A DNA stretch of 64,000 nt from CANMUM01 sp965263365 (GTDB lineage: Bacteria; Pseudomonadota; Alphaproteobacteria; Rhodobacterales; Rhodobacteraceae), in the NCBI GenBank assembly GCA_965263365.1, contig OZ253672.1:620001-684000 (forward strand), in the 5' to 3' direction. Positions 1 through 8,113 of the stretch are shown piece after piece. Every line of letters starts with the position of its first letter. Within the stretch, counting starts at the first letter, position 1. A model generated the notes under the pieces. It was given only the letters and a program-made list of their open reading frames with translations, had not been told where the DNA came from and ran no database searches. The position numbers and the translations under genes are program-made.

Positions 1-852
1 GGCTTGCAATTTTTGAATATATGATTGTGCAAACTCTGCTTCTTGTAACAATACCGAAAATTCCGGTAAATCCGCATCCCATTCAATCAACGTCGGGCAG
101 AGGCCTCTTCTCGCGATCGTATGCGCATATAGCTTCCATACGGGATTTGTCACAGCGCGGTTGTGGCTATCGATCAAAACGATATGGCCCTGTTCGTCCA
201 TATCTTCATCGTGACCGCCGAGGTGGATTTCACCGACATGCTCAATTGGGTATGCATCAATATACTCATAGGGATCATATTTTTGATTGGTTGCTGATAC
301 AAAAACATTATTCACATCAAGCAATAAACCGCAGTTTGTCCGAGAGACGATTTCTTTAATGAATTCGATTTCGCTCATTTCGTTTTCTTCGAAAGTTACA
401 TATGTCGATGGATTTTCAAGCAACATTTGACGGCCGAGTGTGTCTTGAACTTGATTTATATGATTGCTCACGCGTATTAAGGTTTCTTTTGTGTAAGGCA
501 ATGGCAGTAAATCATTGAAATAACCAGCATTGTGTGAAGACCATGCGAGATGTTCTGAAAATAAAGTTGGCTGCAACCAGTCGGTGAGCACTTTAAGCCG
601 CGTTAAGTGTTCGTGCGACAATCCTGTCTCCGCACCAATCGAAAGACCGACACCATGACAAGAAATTGGAAATTTTTCAGCGAGACTTTGCAACATTTTT
701 TTGCGCGGTCCGCCGGCCATCATATAATTTTCGGCGTGGATTTCAAGCCAGCCAATTTTGACGAAATCGGTATGTAAGTCTTTATAATAGTTTGATTTAT
801 ATCCAATGCCAGTAATGAGGTGCGTTTCGCTATCGAGATCAATATGTTTCAT
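1..852 (-). CDS. bufB: MNIO (DUF692) enzyme, bufferin maturase BufB, 3' end outside window
   Basis: The reading frame starts at the ATG at 852 and runs open for 284 codons to the window edge, so the C-terminus is missing. It translates as a multinuclear non-haem iron oxidative enzyme (DUF692, TIM-barrel): EIHAENY near residue 37, HGVGLSIG from H66, then SEHLAWS, ENPSTY, LLLDVNNVF, EIHLGGH, LIDSHNRAV and PTLIEWD; the conserved His, Glu, Asn and Asp in these are the family's metal ligands. MNIO enzymes modify cysteines of short precursor peptides; BufB enzymes make thiooxazoles in bufferins. The upstream gene is a matching DUF2282 precursor 80 bases away, so the two are very probably one operon. 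The partner bufC (DUF2063) would lie beyond the window edge; that is expectation, not seen. Confidence 0.92.
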   Translation of the reverse strand, partial: MKHIDLDSETHLITGIGYKSNYYKDLHTDFVKIGWLEIHAENYMMAGGPRKKMLQSLAEKFPISCHGVGLSIGAETGLSHEHLTRLKVLTDWLQPTLFSEHLAWSSHNAGYFNDLLPLPYTKETLIRVSNHINQVQDTLGRQMLLENPSTYVTFEENEMSEIEFIKEIVSRTNCGLLLDVNNVFVSATNQKYDPYEYIDAYPIEHVGEIHLGGHDEDMDEQGHIVLIDSHNRAVTNPVWKLYAHTIARRGLCPTLIEWDADLPEFSVLLQEAEFAQSYIQKLQA

Positions 853-932
853 AATTAACCCTTATGTTGGTGGTGGATACAAATTTAATGACGTTTTTTG
901 TATGGCGGGCAGCAAGTGCCCGCCAAAAAATA

Positions 933-1247
933 TTAAGCTTCTGGTAGGTCGCGATCAAGAGCTTCAAGTGAGCCTTTGCGCTCAACACCGTCACCCATAT
1001 CGTCGATCATTGTTGTTTCACATGTGCCAGCTGGAACAAGCGTCCAAGCGTTGCCTTGATAATCAACAGTCGAAGTTCCTGCGCAATGTGTGCCAGGTCC
1101 GGCTGCGCAATCATTTTCGCCCGCGAGCGAAATACCAAAACATTTTTCGTTTGCGCTATCACTAGCGGCAGTTGCCGTAGTAGCTGCTGTTGTACTTGCT
1201 GCAGCAATTCCTGCAACGATGAGTGAGTTGACCAAAGTTTTTGACAT
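933..1247 (-). CDS. bufA1: bufferin precursor peptide (DUF2282), BufA1-like
   Basis: A 104-residue precursor with an Ala/Thr-rich signal peptide (residues 1 to about 28) and a core containing four cysteines: C36 (EKCFG), C47 (NDCAAGPG), C55 (HCAGTS) and C76 (GTCE), with the typical VDYQGNAW between the last two. This is the DUF2282 pattern of copper-binding bufferins, in which cysteines are oxidised by the adjacent MNIO enzyme before export to the periplasm. The C-terminal KGSLEALDRDLP tail is also usual in the family. It is the first gene of the leftward bufAB operon and sits behind a GTAAC-N16-CGAA promoter shared with the divergent sigma factor gene, which points to metal-stress induction. 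Function in copper protection is by family; it is not shown here. Confidence 0.9.
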   Translation of the reverse strand: MSKTLVNSLIVAGIAAASTTAATTATAASDSANEKCFGISLAGENDCAAGPGTHCAGTSTVDYQGNAWTLVPAGTCETTMIDDMGDGVERKGSLEALDRDLPEA

Positions 1248-1306
1248 GTTTATACCTTTTTTATTTGTTGATTTGTGAGGGTCGTTTGCTGACCTTCACA
1301 AGACAA

Positions 1307-1331
1307 TTCGGCTTCTAACAAAGTTTGTTAC
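1307..1331 (-). promoter_or_regulatory. ECF (SigF-type) promoter of bufAB
   Basis: On the minus strand GTAAC (1331-1327) is followed by exactly 16 bases and then CGAA (1310-1307), about 60 bases before the bufA start. The same motif with the same spacer precedes the sigma factor gene. From memory the Caulobacter SigF consensus is GTAACC-N16-CGAA, which fits. Regulation by the adjacent sigma factor is inferred. Confidence 0.7.
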
Positions 1332-1399
1332 AAAAAAAATAAAAAAATCGTGGTTTGAGTAAAACGTGTATTTAATATAGCAAAAAAAAATATAAAAAC

Positions 1400-1424
1400 G
1401 TAACAAATATTTTATTCGTCCGAA
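1400..1424 (+). promoter_or_regulatory. ECF (SigF-type) autoregulatory promoter
   Basis: GTAAC (1400-1404), 16 bases, CGAA (1421-1424). It matches the divergent bufAB promoter in both elements and spacing, so the sigma factor probably drives its own gene. The -10 element overlaps an in-frame ATG at 1424, which makes that ATG an unlikely start. Confidence 0.65.
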
Positions 1425-1438
1425 TGGAAGTATGTGAA

Positions 1439-1981
1439 ATGGATAATCGAGAAGACGTACTTGCGCAAAAAATGCGGGAAGCTTGTTCAGGAAATAGCGC
1501 CCAATATCGTTCGCTTCTTGCGTCGATTACGCCAATGATTAGAGGAATAGTTAATGCCAAGCTCAGTGGTATGAGTGAGGTTGATCGCGAGGATGTATTG
1601 CAAGAAGTTTTAATGGCCATTCATATGAAGCGGGACACTTGGCGCCAAGATCAGCCAATCCGCCCATGGATATTTGCCATCACGCGCTACAAAATAATCG
1701 ATTTACTGCGAAAAAAAGGTCGGGCGCAAACTGTTGATATTGACGAGTTTAGTGATGTGCTTGCTGCTGATGAAGTTGATCCTTCTGCGCAGATGGATTT
1801 GGATTCGTTGGTTGATAAACTTAAGGGAAAACAAGCCGTTGTCGTGAAGGCGATTGCATTTGAGGGGCTCAGTCATAGCGATGTGGCGGAGCGCTTAGGG
1901 ATTAAAGAAACAGCCGTTAGGGTCAATTTTCACAGAGGCCTCGAAAAATTAAGGGCTTTGGGAAAGATGATGAAGGATTAA
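1439..1981 (+). CDS. ECF sigma factor, SigF-like
   Basis: An extracytoplasmic-function sigma-70 protein of 180 residues. Region 2 is visible as DREDVLQEVLMAIH followed by PIRPWIFAITRYKIIDLLR; region 4 has the helix-turn-helix GLSHSDVAERLGIKETAVR. There is no anti-sigma domain of its own; the next gene, 4 bases downstream, encodes the DUF1109 anti-sigma, the arrangement of ECF16/SigF-NrsF pairs that respond to heavy-metal or oxidative stress. Start: the upstream ATG at 1424 overlaps the predicted -10 element, so I prefer the ATG at 1439, preceded by GGAAG; with a transcript start near 1431 the leader would be very short. Its likely target besides itself is the divergent bufferin operon. Confidence 0.88.
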   Translation: MDNREDVLAQKMREACSGNSAQYRSLLASITPMIRGIVNAKLSGMSEVDREDVLQEVLMAIHMKRDTWRQDQPIRPWIFAITRYKIIDLLRKKGRAQTVDIDEFSDVLAADEVDPSAQMDLDSLVDKLKGKQAVVVKAIAFEGLSHSDVAERLGIKETAVRVNFHRGLEKLRALGKMMKD

Positions 1982-1985
1982 ACTG

Positions 1986-2636
1986 ATGAAAACAAATGAT
2001 CTCATCCATGTGCTTAGTAAAGACGCTTCGATTGGTGTGCAAAAACGTCCTTTCTTTACGTTGGTTTTGCTTGGTATTGTTGCTTCAACAATTTTAATGT
2101 TTATTTTCGCTTCGACACCAGTTTTTTCGGTTCGTCCTAATTATCTATCGGCGCTTACAGAGAATTTTGTCGCGTTTAAACAGATTTACCCTTTGCTTCT
2201 TGCAGGTTTGCTATTTTCGTTGGTTCAACGCGCGCGTTTTCCCGAAACAAATCTGTCAGTTTCAAATTTTGGACGGATTCTGCCAGCTATTGTGCTTGTG
2301 GGCGCATTATTTACAATTGCATTTTTCCAGACCCCTAAAGATGCACTATTTATGGCATTGCAAGGTAAATCTATGCAGTATTGTCTAACTCTTGTGCCTG
2401 TGTTTTCAATTCCGACTTTTATTGCGTTGTTGAACTATTTTCGAAATTCCGCTCCCAGTGCGCCGGTGAGCACTGGGTTTGGAGCAGGCCTTTTTGCAGG
2501 CGCACTCGGCTGTTTTGTTTATGCATTTTTATGTGTAGATGATAATCCACTTTTTTGGGTATGGGCGTATAGTCTTGGTGTTTTGATTTCGGGCATTTTG
2601 GGTGCTGTGGTTGGGAATTTCTTGCTTAAATGGTAA
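1986..2636 (+). CDS. nrsF: NrsF-type anti-sigma factor (DUF1109), six-helix membrane protein
   Basis: A 216-residue integral membrane protein with about six hydrophobic segments (residues 24-44, 67-80, 98-114, 133-150, 164-183, 190-213), the usual size and layout of DUF1109. It begins with a short cytoplasmic N-terminus (MKTNDLIHVL) of the kind that contacts the sigma factor. Two cysteines, C133 (QYCLTLVP) and C183 (LCVDDNPLF), fall where the Caulobacter protein has the two periplasmic cysteines needed for sensing; C176 is extra. It is 4 bases behind the sigma gene, so the pair is co-transcribed and presumably translationally linked. The role is to hold the sigma factor inactive until metal or thiol stress; this comes from family knowledge. 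Confidence 0.87.
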   Translation: MKTNDLIHVLSKDASIGVQKRPFFTLVLLGIVASTILMFIFASTPVFSVRPNYLSALTENFVAFKQIYPLLLAGLLFSLVQRARFPETNLSVSNFGRILPAIVLVGALFTIAFFQTPKDALFMALQGKSMQYCLTLVPVFSIPTFIALLNYFRNSAPSAPVSTGFGAGLFAGALGCFVYAFLCVDDNPLFWVWAYSLGVLISGILGAVVGNFLLKW

Positions 2637-2855
2637 TTTCAATACTCGGTGGTTTTTCTCGTGTCGAGAATTCTGGATAATTGCGCAAATTGAGGTTTGC
2701 CTAAGATTATCAACTTTACTGACGAATTAGTGAAGGTATCTTTAATATACCAACTAATTTTATATTATCACTTTTAATTAACTTTAATTAAATTGCCTAA
2801 GAACTCGAGCGTTTAAGGTAAAGGGTAGTGATAAGAGACCGAGTGTTGAGATCAT

Positions 2856-3794
2856 ATGCCGTTTTATTTTAATGAAATTGCGTTTCGGGGTGGGGCAACA
2901 AGAGACTTTGCCGAGGTTGCGATCCCTGTTGGTGCTGATCCTTCTACTGTCGTAATATATCATTACGATACCGATGGAAGTATTCAAGCCACCTATAATC
3001 TTGGTGATTTTACACCAATAGCCACTACGGGAGGGCATGATTTATATCACATCGATGTTTTTGCACTTAACATCCACGATGGTTTGGCAATTGTCGTTGA
3101 TGGCGCGCCACAAGAATTTTTTGCATTTAGTGGCGCTATGGCGACTCCGACAGAGGGACCTTATGATGGCATAGATCCAGTGTTGTTGGGAACGGCTACT
3201 AATGGAAGTCAGAGTTTTCAGCGACAACCCGATGGATCATTCGCAGTGGGAACCCGGACTGAGGCGGCAGGTCCTTACACGGTTTTACCATGTTTTTTAA
3301 AAGGCACGCCCATATGCGCGCAAGGTGGAAAGCACAAGCGTATTGAAAATCTGAATAAGGGTGATTTGGTTAAGGCTAAAAATAATCACTTACAACCAAT
3401 CGCCATGATCGCAAAATCGTCCATCCGTCATGATGACCCGGGTTATGTGAAAAATTTACCCATTTGCATTTTCGCTCACGCGCTTGGAAAAAACAACCCG
3501 TCAATTGATGTGTACGTTTCGCCAAATCACCGCATATTACTACGCAATGGGCAGTTTATCACAGACTTTAATTCAAGACATATATTGGTGCCTGCTCGAT
3601 ATTTGATTGGATATAATGGGGTCAAAAAGGTGCTTCCCGAAGATCAGAATATTCATTATTTTTATCTCATTTTAGAAAGTCACGAAGTTGTCGAAACTAA
3701 AGGCATGCTCTCAGAGACTTTTTACTTGGACGAATACTCAGTGCAGAGGTTGCGCGATTTAGACAAAAAACGGCTGGAAAAGCTCTTGTTTTAA
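2856..3794 (+). CDS. Hint-domain protein
   Basis: A 312-residue protein with a beta-rich N-terminal part (to about residue 145; no signal peptide) and a C-terminal Hint_2-type domain that begins at LPCFLKGTPI, continues with IENLNKGDLVKA and contains SPNHRILL (the His of the Hint fold) and ILESHEVVETKGMLSETF. Such single-Hint proteins are common in Rhodobacterales, often with calcium-binding repeats, and may self-cleave at the Cys; their biological role is unknown. The Cys of PCF would be the predicted cleavage nucleophile. It stands alone, with about 220 AT-rich bases before it and no obvious partner. The start ATG at 2856 has only weak ribosome-binding sequence. Domain call is firm; function is not. 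Confidence 0.8.
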   Translation: MPFYFNEIAFRGGATRDFAEVAIPVGADPSTVVIYHYDTDGSIQATYNLGDFTPIATTGGHDLYHIDVFALNIHDGLAIVVDGAPQEFFAFSGAMATPTEGPYDGIDPVLLGTATNGSQSFQRQPDGSFAVGTRTEAAGPYTVLPCFLKGTPICAQGGKHKRIENLNKGDLVKAKNNHLQPIAMIAKSSIRHDDPGYVKNLPICIFAHALGKNNPSIDVYVSPNHRILLRNGQFITDFNSRHILVPARYLIGYNGVKKVLPEDQNIHYFYLILESHEVVETKGMLSETFYLDEYSVQRLRDLDKKRLEKLLF

Positions 3795-3803
3795 GATAGA
3801 GGT

Positions 3804-3935
3804 GTGATCGATTATGACCTGCATGAGCCGGCTTGTATGTTTGTTGATGGCGAAAAAGCGAAGTCTGCAGCCAAGGTGTTTTTTGAAAAACGCGACCGTC
3901 ACCTTAAGTTGAGTAAGTTTCACAAAGGCGCATAA
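3804..3935 (+). CDS. 43-residue reading frame in phase behind the Hint gene (possible remnant)
   Basis: Three codons after the Hint stop, in the same frame, a GTG opens a 43-codon frame rich in charged residues (VIDYDLHEPACMF, then GEKAKSAAKVFFEKRDRH). It may be a small gene, a stop-interrupted C-terminal extension of the Hint protein, or chance. I recognise no family, and the Hint domain already looks complete without it. Confidence 0.25.
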   Translation: MIDYDLHEPACMFVDGEKAKSAAKVFFEKRDRHLKLSKFHKGA

Positions 3936-3977
3936 ATCATTAATATTGTTTTGATTAATTAGGTTTTCACAAGCAAG

Positions 3978-4361
3978 CTAAAATAGTCCGAGTATGGCGC
4001 CAGAAACCGCGAGACCAAGGCTTGCGTATCCTGTGTTGATGATCGAAAGCTGCACGGGTTTGCCTTCATAGCCATTGTTGAGGAAAATCCAACCACCGAT
4101 CATAAAAAGGCCAATGCCAAAGCCTGTTAATGCTGACTTTCCGACGCCTTCAATGCCCGACATTGCCAGGATATGACGCAACATTCCGGTAGCAATCAAT
4201 GCGACAATGGCGGCAATAATGTATGGTGTTTTATTCCCATTATTGACGTCTGTTTCGCTCAAACCCGCGGCTTTCATCCATTGTTTCGAAAGTGACATAT
4301 AATAAACAGCACCGAACGCGTAGCAGGCTAAAGCGGCGATGATAACAGAAATAAATTGCAT
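3978..4361 (-). CDS. DUF1761 membrane protein
   Basis: A 127-residue protein with four hydrophobic helices (about 1-20, 47-67, 78-98, 108-126) and the DUF1761 features FGAVYYMSLSKQWMKAAG near the N-terminus and INTGYASLGLAVSGAILG at the C-terminus. The function of the family is unknown. It lies 25 bases behind the EVE-domain gene on the same strand and may be the last gene of the tsaD-gpsA-yciI-EVE string. Confidence 0.8.
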   Translation of the reverse strand: MQFISVIIAALACYAFGAVYYMSLSKQWMKAAGLSETDVNNGNKTPYIIAAIVALIATGMLRHILAMSGIEGVGKSALTGFGIGLFMIGGWIFLNNGYEGKPVQLSIINTGYASLGLAVSGAILGLF

Positions 4362-4386
4362 TTGCGTTCTCTTTTACGATTCTTAC

Positions 4387-4803
4387 TTAAGTTAATTCTG
4401 ATAACTCATTGATAATATTCCATTCAACCTGTGTTACGGGCTGAACAGAAAGTCGAGAATTCTTAACAAGCACCATTTCACTCAGAGTTTCATGGCTCTT
4501 AATTTCATCAAGTGTGACTTTATTTTTCAGTTCAAGAACCGCTTTTATGTCTACGCATTCCCAGCGTGAATCTTCGGTTGTTGGATCAGGATGCACATTT
4601 TGAATAACTTCCACAATACCCATTATGCGTTTTTCTTTTACCGAATGATAGAAGAAGCCAAGATCACCGATTTTCATCAAGCGCATGTTATTTCTCGCTT
4701 GGTAGTTTCGCACACCGTCCCAAGGTTCACCCTGATCGCCGCGTGCGACCTGATCATCCCAGCTCCATGTATTGGGCTCAGATTTAAATAACCAATAATT
4801 CAT
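4387..4803 (-). CDS. EVE-domain protein
   Basis: 138 residues, a single EVE domain: NYWLFKSEP at the start, WDGVRNYQARNNM, GDLGFFYHS, IMGIVEVI and the Pro-rich C-terminal half ending QPVTQVEWNII. EVE domains are PUA-like folds that bind modified bases in nucleic acids; the housekeeping bacterial members are of unknown target. The start ATG overlaps the stop of the YciI gene by 4 bases, so translation is coupled. Its place downstream of tsaD and gpsA is usual in alphaproteobacteria. Confidence 0.87.
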   Translation of the reverse strand: MNYWLFKSEPNTWSWDDQVARGDQGEPWDGVRNYQARNNMRLMKIGDLGFFYHSVKEKRIMGIVEVIQNVHPDPTTEDSRWECVDIKAVLELKNKVTLDEIKSHETLSEMVLVKNSRLSVQPVTQVEWNIINELSELT

Positions 4804-5069
4804 GGCTTCATAAAACGTGTGATGGTAGTTGTTTGGAAAAGGCCCGCTTGGCTATAGGGATCATTTGCGACGAAATTTTCGGCATCTTCTCTTGAAGCGG
4901 CTTCAATCACAACAAGTGAGCCGATCATTTTGCCATCGTCATCAGCAAGGGGGCCGCCAAATTCTAATTTCCCTGATCCGCGTACATATGCGAGATGGGC
5001 TTCACGTGTTGCTTTTCTGAGATCAAGTTTATTCGGGTGATCGATGCAATATAGCATAAAATGGGGCAT
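4800..5069 (-). CDS. YciI-like protein
   Basis: 89 residues, the whole YciI fold (dimeric alpha/beta barrel of ferredoxin type): MLYCIDHPNK with the conserved Asp-His, REAHLAYV with the second conserved His, GGPLADDDGKMIGSLVVIEA, DAENFVANDPY. The His-Asp pair suggests an enzyme, but no substrate is established for this group. It sits 4 bases after gpsA and overlaps the EVE gene. Confidence 0.85.
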   Translation of the reverse strand: MPHFMLYCIDHPNKLDLRKATREAHLAYVRGSGKLEFGGPLADDDGKMIGSLVVIEAASREDAENFVANDPYSQAGLFQTTTITRFMKP

Positions 5070-5073
5070 GAAT

Positions 5074-6042
5074 TTAGGTTTCCTTTTTTAAGGGGCGGTT
5101 GAGTAAATTGTTGATCAACATTTTGACACTAATTTCGTTCTGGATCAAGCGGTCAACACCTTGGCAAATCGGTAAGTCGAGCTTGTTAAGTGGGGCCTGT
5201 TCTGCAATGGCGCGCGCGGTAAAAGCGCCTTCAGTCGTTTTGCCGATATTGCCATTTTCGCCGCGCCCAAGTGAAATTCCCATTTGGTAATTTCGCGAGG
5301 TGCTTGAAGTGGCTGACAAAATCAGATCACCAAGTCCAGACAAGCCTGTGAGTGTTGCGGGTTCGATATGATATAGTGACGCGATTTTCAGCATTTCAGC
5401 TAGGCCGCGGGTAATGATAGAGGAGCGCGCGGATTGACCAAGCCCTGCGCCAATTGTAATGCCTGCGGCGATCGCGATTACATTTTTGAGAGCGCCGCCG
5501 ATTTGAACCCCGCGAAGATCTGAGCTGGCGTAAAGTCTAAGCGAGCGCGTTGACAACTGAGATTGAAGATCATCGAGAATTTTTGGGTCGCTGCTCGCAA
5601 TTGACAATGCGGTTGGCAGGCCGCTTGCGATTTCTACAGCGAATCCAGGGCCCGATATCGCGCCCGTTTTGATGTTGGGAATTGCGTCTTGAATAAGGTC
5701 AGTCTGAACTTTGTGATTTGTCATATCGACGCCTTTTGCACAGGCCAAAAGGGGACGATCGTTCAGATATTTACCATTTTCTACGAGCCATTCTCTTGTT
5801 TTTTGAGCGGGTAAGACCAGTAAATTAAGCTCGGTTTGGGAAATGTCAGAAATTCGGGTTGTTGCCAAAATGCCTTTGGGTAACGAAATCTCTGGTAAGT
5901 ACTTGCTGTTTCGCCTTGATTGATTGATTTCGCGGCAACATTTTTCATCGCGCATCCATAAGACAACATCGCGCTCTGCATGTGCATAATTTGCGGCGAG
6001 TGCGGTGCCAAATGCACCGCCTCCGATTATGCCAATTTTCAT
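5074..6042 (-). CDS. gpsA: NAD(P)-dependent glycerol-3-phosphate dehydrogenase
   Basis: 322 residues. It reduces dihydroxyacetone phosphate to sn-glycerol 3-phosphate for phospholipid synthesis. Visible are the Rossmann loop GIIGGGAFGTALA at residues 3-15, VLWMRDEK, AISGPGFAVEIASGLPTA with the catalytic-region Lys before it (CAKGVD), LKNVIAIAAGI and LSGLGDLILS. The frame is open further upstream, but the ATG at 6042 starts directly before the nucleotide-binding strand and overlaps the tsaD stop as ATGA, so this start is secure and translation is coupled to tsaD. Confidence 0.95.
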   Translation of the reverse strand: MKIGIIGGGAFGTALAANYAHAERDVVLWMRDEKCCREINQSRRNSKYLPEISLPKGILATTRISDISQTELNLLVLPAQKTREWLVENGKYLNDRPLLACAKGVDMTNHKVQTDLIQDAIPNIKTGAISGPGFAVEIASGLPTALSIASSDPKILDDLQSQLSTRSLRLYASSDLRGVQIGGALKNVIAIAAGITIGAGLGQSARSSIITRGLAEMLKIASLYHIEPATLTGLSGLGDLILSATSSTSRNYQMGISLGRGENGNIGKTTEGAFTARAIAEQAPLNKLDLPICQGVDRLIQNEISVKMLINNLLNRPLKKET

Positions 6043-7130
6043 GCTTTTGCTCCTTTTTTGCCAAATCCAAAGACAGGCTGCGCATTTTGATCTATCGGCC
6101 ATCGTGGACGGGTTAATAGCTCGTCGGGATTGATGCCTTCGGCGTTATATTTAATGCCGCCGGCAAAAGCGATCATGGCGGCATTGTCAGTGCAAAGAGA
6201 AAGCGGTGGCGAGACCAAATTTATTTGATGGTGTGAAAGCATTTGATCGAGATGCGCTCGAATTGTCATGTTCGAAGCCACGCCACCCGCGATCGCAAAT
6301 TGAGCTTGACGACCGGGAAAGCGTGACATGAAAATTTCAAGTGCACGTTCCGATTTTTTGGTAAGAATTTCCCCAACTGTTTTTTGAAAGCTCGCGCAGA
6401 GGTTTGCGCGCTCCTTTTTGGTGACGCCACCATTTTCGATAAATTGATCGACGACGCGGCGCGTCGCCGTTTTTAGACCAGAAAACGAAAAATCGCAGTT
6501 GTTTTGGTTGAGCAATGGGCGCGGAAGGCTATATGCATCAGGGTTGCCATGCTTGGCCTCTTCTTCAACAAGTGGGCCTCCAGGATACCCCAAGCCGAGA
6601 ATTTTTGCAATTTTATCAAATGCTTCGCCGGGGCTGTCATCAATTGTCGACCCAATTCGAGAGAACGTGACATAGTCTTCGATGATAAGAAATTGGCAAT
6701 GCCCTCCTGAAACGAGCAATAGCAAAAAAGGTGGTTTGAGATTGTGGCTTAGACAGGGTGTGAGCGCATGGCCCGCAAGGTGATTGACGCCGATAAGCGG
6801 CTTTTTGAGGGCAAGAGCTAATGCGCGTGCGAACGCGTTGGCAGCATTGAGGCCACCAATTAATCCCGGACCGCTTGTGACGGCGATGAGGTCAACATCT
6901 TTGAAATCCCGGGTTTGCTGTGTGACGATGTCGAGACGTTCAGCGTGCGCGCGCGCGGCGATTTCAGGGACAACACCTCCAAATTCTTGGTGGAGTGTGT
7001 TTTGCCCCTCAACAATATTGCTTAGGATTTTGCCATTCATCCCGTTCAGTTCGACAATGGCTGCGCTCGTATCGTCACATGAACTTTCGATGCCAAGTAC
7101 TTTGAGATTACGATTCGGACTTGAGGTCAT
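6039..7130 (-). CDS. tsaD: tRNA N6-threonylcarbamoyladenosine transferase subunit TsaD
   Basis: 363 residues. TsaD transfers threonylcarbamoyl to A37 of ANN-decoding tRNAs, working with TsaB, TsaE and TsaC. Seen: GIESSCDDTSAAIVE at the N-terminus, the metal-binding HLAGHAL (HxxxH), LLVSGGHCQF, DDSPGEAFDKIAK, GYPGGP, FSFSGLKTA and IAGGVASNM. The full-length ATPase (ASKHA) core is present. The frame extends to a TTG at 7157, but the ATG at 7130 gives the usual N-terminus. It is divergent from hemC with about 60 bases between the starts and is the first gene of the leftward string tsaD-gpsA-yciI-EVE. Confidence 0.95.
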   Translation of the reverse strand: MTSSPNRNLKVLGIESSCDDTSAAIVELNGMNGKILSNIVEGQNTLHQEFGGVVPEIAARAHAERLDIVTQQTRDFKDVDLIAVTSGPGLIGGLNAANAFARALALALKKPLIGVNHLAGHALTPCLSHNLKPPFLLLLVSGGHCQFLIIEDYVTFSRIGSTIDDSPGEAFDKIAKILGLGYPGGPLVEEEAKHGNPDAYSLPRPLLNQNNCDFSFSGLKTATRRVVDQFIENGGVTKKERANLCASFQKTVGEILTKKSERALEIFMSRFPGRQAQFAIAGGVASNMTIRAHLDQMLSHHQINLVSPPLSLCTDNAAMIAFAGGIKYNAEGINPDELLTRPRWPIDQNAQPVFGFGKKGAKA

Positions 7131-7189
7131 GGGTGCTTTTGTCTTAAAATTGCTCAATCTGTTGAATACGTAACGAAAGCAAGCTTTAA

Positions 7190-8113
7190 ATGCAAATACC
7201 TAGTTCTCATAATCCTTTAAAGCTTGGAACTCGAACATCTCCACTCGCGATGGCGCAAGCTTTTGAAGTGCGTCAACGTTTGTGTGCACTTCATGATTGG
7301 CCTGAGAATTTTGTGCAAATTAAGTCGATGAAAACTTCGGGGGATCGTTTCACCGACCGTCCGTTATCGGCGATTGGTGGAAAAGGCTTGTTTACCAAAG
7401 AACTCGAACTTGGGCTCTATGAACAGCAAATTGATTTCGCAGTTCATTCGATGAAGGATGTTGCAACGGTTTTGCCGGATGGCCTTGCGCTATGTGCGAT
7501 TTTGCCAAGAGAAAATGTGGCCGATGCGTTTGTTTCTCTAAAATATGACATGCTTGATGAGATGCCCGAAAACGCTAAGATTGGCACGTCGAGTTTAAGG
7601 CGCAAAGCGCAAGTTTTGCGAAGTCGACCTGATTTGAGTGTTGTGGAGTTTAGAGGTACGGTCGAAACGCGCTTGAAAAAATTAGAGGCCGGCGTTGCTG
7701 ATGCGACCTTTCTGGCTATGGCGGGTTTAATTAGGCTGGGTCGTCACGACTTATTTGAATCAGGTGTGGCAAAGCGCATGTCAATTGACGATATGCTGCC
7801 TGCTGCTGCCCAAGGAGCCATCGGCATTGAGGTGCGTGAAGATGATCGTGTTTGCGAATACTTGGCACCACTAAATTGTGAGATAAGCGCAAAAGCGGTT
7901 CAAATTGAACGTGCTTTCTTGCGCGTGTTGGATGGGTCGTGCCGAACACCGATCGCGGCGCATTTTGATGGCTATCAGCTCAAAGGACAAGTTCTTTCGC
8001 TGGATGGGGCACGCGTATTGGACGGTAACTGGACGCAAAATCAATCTTCACAATTGGGAGAATGGGGTGCAAAAGAACTCATAGACCGTGGGGCTGCAGA
8101 AATTCTTGGGTGA
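7190..8113 (+). CDS. hemC: porphobilinogen deaminase (hydroxymethylbilane synthase)
   Basis: 307 residues; joins four porphobilinogens to the linear tetrapyrrole hydroxymethylbilane. Seen: LGTRTSPLAMAQA, IGGKGLFTKELE, DFAVHSMKDV with the catalytic Asp, IGTSSLRRKAQ, DATFLAMAGLIRLG, LPAAAQGAIGIE, and the dipyrromethane cofactor cysteine in LDGSCRTPIAAH. It begins the rightward haem cluster and overlaps hemD by 26 bases. Confidence 0.95.
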   Translation: MQIPSSHNPLKLGTRTSPLAMAQAFEVRQRLCALHDWPENFVQIKSMKTSGDRFTDRPLSAIGGKGLFTKELELGLYEQQIDFAVHSMKDVATVLPDGLALCAILPRENVADAFVSLKYDMLDEMPENAKIGTSSLRRKAQVLRSRPDLSVVEFRGTVETRLKKLEAGVADATFLAMAGLIRLGRHDLFESGVAKRMSIDDMLPAAAQGAIGIEVREDDRVCEYLAPLNCEISAKAVQIERAFLRVLDGSCRTPIAAHFDGYQLKGQVLSLDGARVLDGNWTQNQSSQLGEWGAKELIDRGAAEILG

